DNA of 64,000 bases from Flavobacteriales bacterium UBA2306 (GTDB taxonomy: Bacteria; Bacteroidota; Bacteroidia; Flavobacteriales; Weeksellaceae): positions 862,712-926,711 of the forward strand of contig DDVS01000001.1 in assembly GCA_002345565.1 (NCBI GenBank). The letters run 5' to 3'. Under the pieces are notes generated by a model that saw only the letters and a list, made by a program, of their open reading frames with translations, was not told the origin of the DNA and ran no database searches. Both the position numbers and the translations under genes were made by a program. How positions within the stretch are numbered: position 1 is the stretch's first letter; every line of letters begins with the position of its first letter. Positions 60,329-64,000 of this stretch are shown piece by piece.

Positions 60329-61727
60329 AATTTACAATAAAAAAGAATCAACAACACAAAACATATATCTGTTCAGCGAAGACGATTGGGAACAGGAAAA
60401 AAGCTCGCATCCGAATGTTGAATTATTCTTCAATGGAAAAAAGAATGAAGTTTTCATCAAAACTCATTCGGATAAATTTGATTTTTTCATTGGAATCGGT
60501 AAAGATGTAAAAGGATTCGAAATACAAGCGATTGCCAACAAATTTGCAAATGATTATAAAAAAAATCTGCAGGCAGTTCCAACTTCGGTTCATTCAAAGT
60601 TAGGATTGGATTTGACGGAAGAATTAGTGAAAGGTCTGTTTTTGGGAACTTACCTCTACCCTTTTGAAAAATCGCATCCGTTTTGGCAGGAGAATTTTGA
60701 ACTTCACTTTAAAAACATTTCTGAAGAAGAAGGAAAAAATTTAGCTTTAAAAACAGAAGCGCTTTGCAACGGACAATTTGCGGGAATGGAGTGGCTGAAT
60801 AAACCTGCCAACCACAAAAAAGTAAATCAAATTTCAGATTTTCTGAAATCGACTGCAGAAAAATATAGTTTAAAGTATAAATCATTCAACAGAGAAGAAT
60901 CAATTAAAGAATGTTTAGGTGCGTTTGTCGCTGTGAATCAAGGAAGTTCGCAGGAAGCATCTTTTACAATTTTGGAATACAATTGCGGAAAAGATGATGC
61001 TAAAACCTTCGGATTGGTAGGGAAATGCGTATTGTTTGACACAGGCGGAATTTCCATCAAACCGTCTGACAATATGCATTATATGAAGAGCGATATGGGC
61101 GGAGCGAGCGCCGTTATTGGAGCTTTGATTACAGCTTCAGAACTCAAGCTTCCTGTCAATATCATTGCCATTCTTCCGATTACGGATAATGCAGTTTCGG
61201 AAAATGCGTATTTACCAAGCGATGTTGTGACAGCTTACAATGGAAAAACAATTGAAGTTCTAAACACTGATGCAGAAGGCAGAATGACTTTAGCAGACGG
61301 ACTTTCTTACTTGTCAAAAAATTACAAAACCGATGTTTTGATTGATTTGGCAACACTCACAGGAAGTTCGGTTAGGATGTTTGGTTACACTTGTGGCGCT
61401 TATTTTTCGAACAATAATGATTTGAAAATCAAGCTGGAAAAATCCGCCGATAAAACCAATCAGCGACTTTGGAATCTTCCACTTTGGGATATTTGGAAAG
61501 ATGATTTCACTTCGGATGTTGCAGATTTTAAGAACATTTCGATGAAGCCTTTCGGAGATTGCATTATTGCAGGAAAATTTTTGGAACAATTCATTGAAGG
61601 CCACGAGAATTGGGCGCATCTGGATATTGCAGGTGTAGCTTTTGGAAATGTTGGTTATGCTAAAGATAAAGCAGCGACAGGTTACGGCGTTCAGCTATTA
61701 TTAGACTTTATAGAAAATTATAATTAA
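60321..61727 (+). CDS. M17 family leucyl aminopeptidase
   Basis: A 468-residue dizinc aminopeptidase. The catalytic half carries FDTGGISIKPSDNMHYMKSD (metal Lys/Asp), MGGASAVIGALITASE, NTDAEGRMTLADGLSY (signature NTDAEGR) and LATLTGSSVRMFGYTCGAYF. The N-terminal domain is diverged. It removes N-terminal residues from peptides. Sandwiched between esterase and ATP-grasp genes, it could process a peptide made by them. Confidence 0.95.
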   Translation: MIKIYNKKESTTQNIYLFSEDDWEQEKSSHPNVELFFNGKKNEVFIKTHSDKFDFFIGIGKDVKGFEIQAIANKFANDYKKNLQAVPTSVHSKLGLDLTEELVKGLFLGTYLYPFEKSHPFWQENFELHFKNISEEEGKNLALKTEALCNGQFAGMEWLNKPANHKKVNQISDFLKSTAEKYSLKYKSFNREESIKECLGAFVAVNQGSSQEASFTILEYNCGKDDAKTFGLVGKCVLFDTGGISIKPSDNMHYMKSDMGGASAVIGALITASELKLPVNIIAILPITDNAVSENAYLPSDVVTAYNGKTIEVLNTDAEGRMTLADGLSYLSKNYKTDVLIDLATLTGSSVRMFGYTCGAYFSNNNDLKIKLEKSADKTNQRLWNLPLWDIWKDDFTSDVADFKNISMKPFGDCIIAGKFLEQFIEGHENWAHLDIAGVAFGNVGYAKDKAATGYGVQLLLDFIENYN

Positions 61728-61730
61728 ATC

Positions 61731-61764
61731 ATCGGACATCAGTCATCTGACCTCCGACAAAAAT
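61731..61764 (+). repeat. Short intergenic repeat of the CGGACATC/CCGAC type, copy 1
   Basis: ATCGGACATCAGTCATCTGA is followed by CCTCCGAC just before the ATP-grasp gene. Similar words (TCGGACATCCGTCTTCCGAC) stand before the next ATP-grasp gene at 63890. Both sit in the leaders of homologous genes, so the leader may have been duplicated with the gene. Confidence 0.55.
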
Positions 61765-62976
61765 ATGAATATGGAAAAAACGATAGTCTGCATCTCCTGT
61801 TATTACAAAGGTTACGATTTTATGGACGAGTGCAAAAAACTCGGAAACAGAGTCATTCTAATCACTTCGGAAAACTTGAAGGAAAGACCTTGGCCTTGGC
61901 ACGCAATAGATGAAGTTTATTATATGCCTGAATTGGAACCTTCAGTTTGGAATCTTGACCATTTGGTTCAGGGATTCGCGTATTTGATGAAGAATCATCA
62001 GATTGATGCGGTAATTGCATTAGATGATTTTGATGTAGAAAAAGCGGCGATGATTCGGGAAACCTATCGTATTCCCGGAATGGGACAGACAACACATCGT
62101 TATTTCCGAGATAAATTGGCGATGCGTCAACAGGCAAAAGACAATAGTATTTCTGTACCAGAATTTTCCTCGATTTTCAATGATGCAAAACTACATCAAT
62201 TTACACAGGATGTTCCCGGACCTTGGGTTTTGAAACCTCGTTCCGAAGCTTCAGCAAGTGGAATCAAGAAAATCAATTCCGCTGATGAACTTTGGCTAGC
62301 AGTGGAAAATCTTGGAGATGAACGTTATAAATTTCTTCTAGAATCTTTCAAACCCGGCGATGTTTATCACGTGGATTGTTTGGTTTACAATAAGGAAATT
62401 GTGTTTTCCTGCTTTTCAAAATACCTTTCTCCACCAATGAAAGTTTCTCACGAAGGCGGGGTTTTTCGCACTAAAACTTTGGACAAAAACTCCGACGAAG
62501 CAAGAGGTCTGAACGAAATCAACAGAGAAGTTCTGACAAAATTCGGAATCCAAAATGGAGCAACTCATAGTGAATACATCAGAGGAACAGATGGACAATA
62601 TTATTTCCTCGAAACATCTTCCAGAGTTGGTGGCGCACACATTCCTGATATGGTAGAAGCAGCAACTGGTGTGAATATCTGGAAAGAATGGGCAAGATTG
62701 GAAAATGCACTTTTAGACGGAACTCAATATTCTGTTGAGGAAACTCAGAAATTATTTGGCGGATTGATCGTTGCATTGGCGAAAGACAAACATCCTGATA
62801 CACGCAATTTACAAAGCGAAGAAGTTGAAAAATTTTTACCAATCGATTATCACGTTGGAATTGTTTACAAATCTGATGATTCGGAAAAAATTCAGCAAAG
62901 ACTGGACGAAGCTGCAACAATCGTGACAGAGCAAATTCTCAATATTCTGCCGCCAAAAAGCAAACCGACGAGTTAG
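61765..62976 (+). CDS. ATP-grasp ligase family protein
   Basis: A 403-residue ATP-grasp enzyme (start at 61765, or the Met at 61771). The N-terminal pre-ATP-grasp part has VCISCYYKGYDFMDECKKLG and DAVIALDDFDVEKAAMIRET. The grasp domain shows GPWVLKPRSEASASGIKKIN (nucleotide Lys), FKPGDVYHVDCLVYNKEIVF and GATHSEYIRGTDGQYYFLET with the metal-binding Glu, then SSRVGGAHIPDMVEAATGVN. It joins a carboxylate to an amine or thiol with ATP, for example in a dipeptide. Substrates unknown. Confidence 0.9.
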   Translation: MNMEKTIVCISCYYKGYDFMDECKKLGNRVILITSENLKERPWPWHAIDEVYYMPELEPSVWNLDHLVQGFAYLMKNHQIDAVIALDDFDVEKAAMIRETYRIPGMGQTTHRYFRDKLAMRQQAKDNSISVPEFSSIFNDAKLHQFTQDVPGPWVLKPRSEASASGIKKINSADELWLAVENLGDERYKFLLESFKPGDVYHVDCLVYNKEIVFSCFSKYLSPPMKVSHEGGVFRTKTLDKNSDEARGLNEINREVLTKFGIQNGATHSEYIRGTDGQYYFLETSSRVGGAHIPDMVEAATGVNIWKEWARLENALLDGTQYSVEETQKLFGGLIVALAKDKHPDTRNLQSEEVEKFLPIDYHVGIVYKSDDSEKIQQRLDEAATIVTEQILNILPPKSKPTS

Positions 62977-63046
62977 ATTGGTCTTCGAGAACCTCAGGCT
63001 GACAAAAAATCATTCATCAACCATCAATTATCATTTATAAAAAAAG

Positions 63047-63766
63047 ATGCCTCTAATAACACATACAGATTATTATTCACACATTCTTGGAATGAGCCTT
63101 CAGGTCGAAGTTACAGGACATTTCGGTTACCCGATTATTATGTTCCCGACTTCTCAAGGTTCTTATACTCAGAATGCCGATTTTCATTTGAATGGAAGTA
63201 TTTCACATTTCACAGACAATGGAATTTTGAAATTATTCAATGTTCAGACGATTGATAAATTCAGTTTTTATGACAAAGGAATTTCGCCTTACGAAAGAAT
63301 CCGAAATTACGAAATGTATGTTCAGTTTTTGGTTCAGGAGTTTATTCCTTATATCCAAAGAACTCATAACACACATCGCATAGCAGTTGCAGGTGCAAGT
63401 TTTGGAGGTTACCACGCTTCTAATTTTGCGTTCAGGTTTCCGGATTTGGTTTCGCATCTTTTCTGTCTGTCTGGTGCTTTTAACATCCGGAATTTTATGG
63501 ACGGCTATCAGGATCAGCTGATTTATTTCAATTGTCCGGATGAATTCGTGAAGAATGATGAAGCCTGGAAATACAAACATATGCACATCGTTCTCAGTAC
63601 ATCTGACCGTGATATTTGTTTGGAACCAACGAGAAAAATGGCGGGCATCTTAACATCAAAGGGAATTAATCATTGGTATGATGAGCAAAAATGGATAGAT
63701 CACGATTGGGTGCTTTGGAGAATGGTTTTCCCGAAATTTATTGGAAGATTTTCGGGTAAATTTTAA
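63047..63766 (+). CDS. Alpha/beta-fold putative esterase
   Basis: A 239-residue single-domain hydrolase with YGYPIIMFPTSQGSY-like start (TGHFGYPIIMFPTSQGSYTQ), IAVAGASFGGYHASNFAFRF with Ser in GASFGG, LSTSDRDICLEPTRKMA holding the Asp, and a His near the end (WIDHDWVLWRMVFPKFIG). It resembles esterase D-like proteins. It lies between two ATP-grasp genes, a conserved arrangement suggested by how tightly the genes follow each other. Confidence 0.88.
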   Translation: MPLITHTDYYSHILGMSLQVEVTGHFGYPIIMFPTSQGSYTQNADFHLNGSISHFTDNGILKLFNVQTIDKFSFYDKGISPYERIRNYEMYVQFLVQEFIPYIQRTHNTHRIAVAGASFGGYHASNFAFRFPDLVSHLFCLSGAFNIRNFMDGYQDQLIYFNCPDEFVKNDEAWKYKHMHIVLSTSDRDICLEPTRKMAGILTSKGINHWYDEQKWIDHDWVLWRMVFPKFIGRFSGKF

Positions 63767-63889
63767 AATAAATATCTCGCAGATTTTATTGATTTAGCAA
63801 ATATATAATTATGGAAAATCTGCGTAATTTTCTTAATCAGCGAGGCAAATAGTTTTAAATTAATAAAACAAACATACAAACTTCGGACT

Positions 63890-63913
63890 TCGGACATCCG
63901 TCTTCCGACCTTA
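63890..63913 (+). repeat. Short intergenic repeat of the CGGACATC/CCGAC type, copy 2
   Basis: TTCGGACATCCGTCTTCCGA closely resembles the words at 61731-61764 and likewise precedes an ATP-grasp gene start, at about 20 bp. Confidence 0.55.
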
Positions 63914-63926
63914 AAAAAACAAAATT

Positions 63927-64000
63927 ATGGCAAAAAAAATTGGAATTTTATTCGGAATGGAAGACACGTTTCCTTGGGCTTTTATAGATAAAGTGAACGA
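63927..64000 (+). CDS. Second ATP-grasp protein, N-terminal fragment at window edge
   Basis: Only the first 24 codons are visible: MAKKIGILFGMEDTFPWAFI-DKVN. This beginning fits the pre-ATP-grasp Rossmann-like strand of ATP-grasp/glutathione synthase-like proteins, and the gene shares orientation and leader with the one at 61765. The assignment rests on that and on context. Confidence 0.6.
   Translation, partial: MAKKIGILFGMEDTFPWAFIDKVN

Overview
The window looks like chromosome of a flavobacterium close to Chryseobacterium/Elizabethkingia (Weeksellaceae, Bacteroidota). The DNA is AT-rich, promoters where visible carry the Bacteroidota -7 box TAnnTTTG, there is a SusC/SusD pair, a type IX secretion C-terminal signal, an Elizabethkingia-type oleate hydratase, and a Nudix-plus-winged-helix sugar regulator. 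No rRNA, tRNA, CRISPR array, transposase or integrase gene is visible.

Region 1 (1-14970, minus strand) is a complete-looking glucuronoxylan locus: Nudix-type regulator, xylulokinase, xylose isomerase, SusC, SusD, a TIG-domain surface glycan-binding lipoprotein, GH10 xylanase lipoprotein, a T9SS-secreted carbohydrate-binding protein, mannonate dehydratase, an SDR that is probably the matching mannonate/fructuronate oxidoreductase, and a GH43 enzyme that runs off the left edge. Xylan is cut at the surface, imported by SusCD and split into xylose (isomerase/kinase) and uronic acid (UxuA/oxidoreductase) routes. An 890-bp AT-rich gap with an 18-bp perfect palindrome separates it from region 2 (15863-18345, plus strand), a YceI - porin - YceI-like trio.

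Region 3 (about 18.6-44.0 kb) is accessory DNA and the most interesting part. Seven copies of a 200-240 bp repeat module, all in the same orientation, lie just downstream of minus-strand cargo genes (DUF1828/DUF6978 pair, VOC protein, PIN-domain toxin-antitoxin remnant, GreA/B-like factor, YgiN-type monooxygenase, HEPN-type protein). Most copies lie inside longer imperfect palindromes, and one extra palindrome (34638-34770) lacks the module. Five cargo blocks have ends that are reverse complements of each other, with a different sequence in each block. That is the geometry of integron gene cassettes bounded by attC sites, but no integrase is present and the sites are much longer than ordinary attC. 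A terminal hairpin keeps its shape while its bases change in compensating fashion. Two ordinary-looking stretches interrupt the array: a CPA1 antiporter (20.5-22.1 kb) and a more GC-rich block (25.6-34.2 kb) with a Crp regulator, lipase-like hydrolase, 3-hydroxyacyl-CoA dehydrogenase, oleate hydratase and a TolC/HlyD/ABC-2 export operon. A partial duplicate of the quinone-reductase cassette at 40.0-40.7 kb records past rearrangement.

Region 4 (44.6-64.0 kb) is mostly core: MutS2-like ATPase, AI-2E family transporter, RsmI-like methyltransferase, dicarboxylate symporter, LMW phosphatase, an arsenic operon (arsR, DUF6428, ArsC-like, Acr3, GNAT/ArsN-like) with the same ArsR-type operator sequence at two places, dnaA, a thioesterase, a second GH43-like enzyme with a discoidin domain, and at the right edge a compact cluster of two esterases, an M17 aminopeptidase and two ATP-grasp proteins of unknown joint function.
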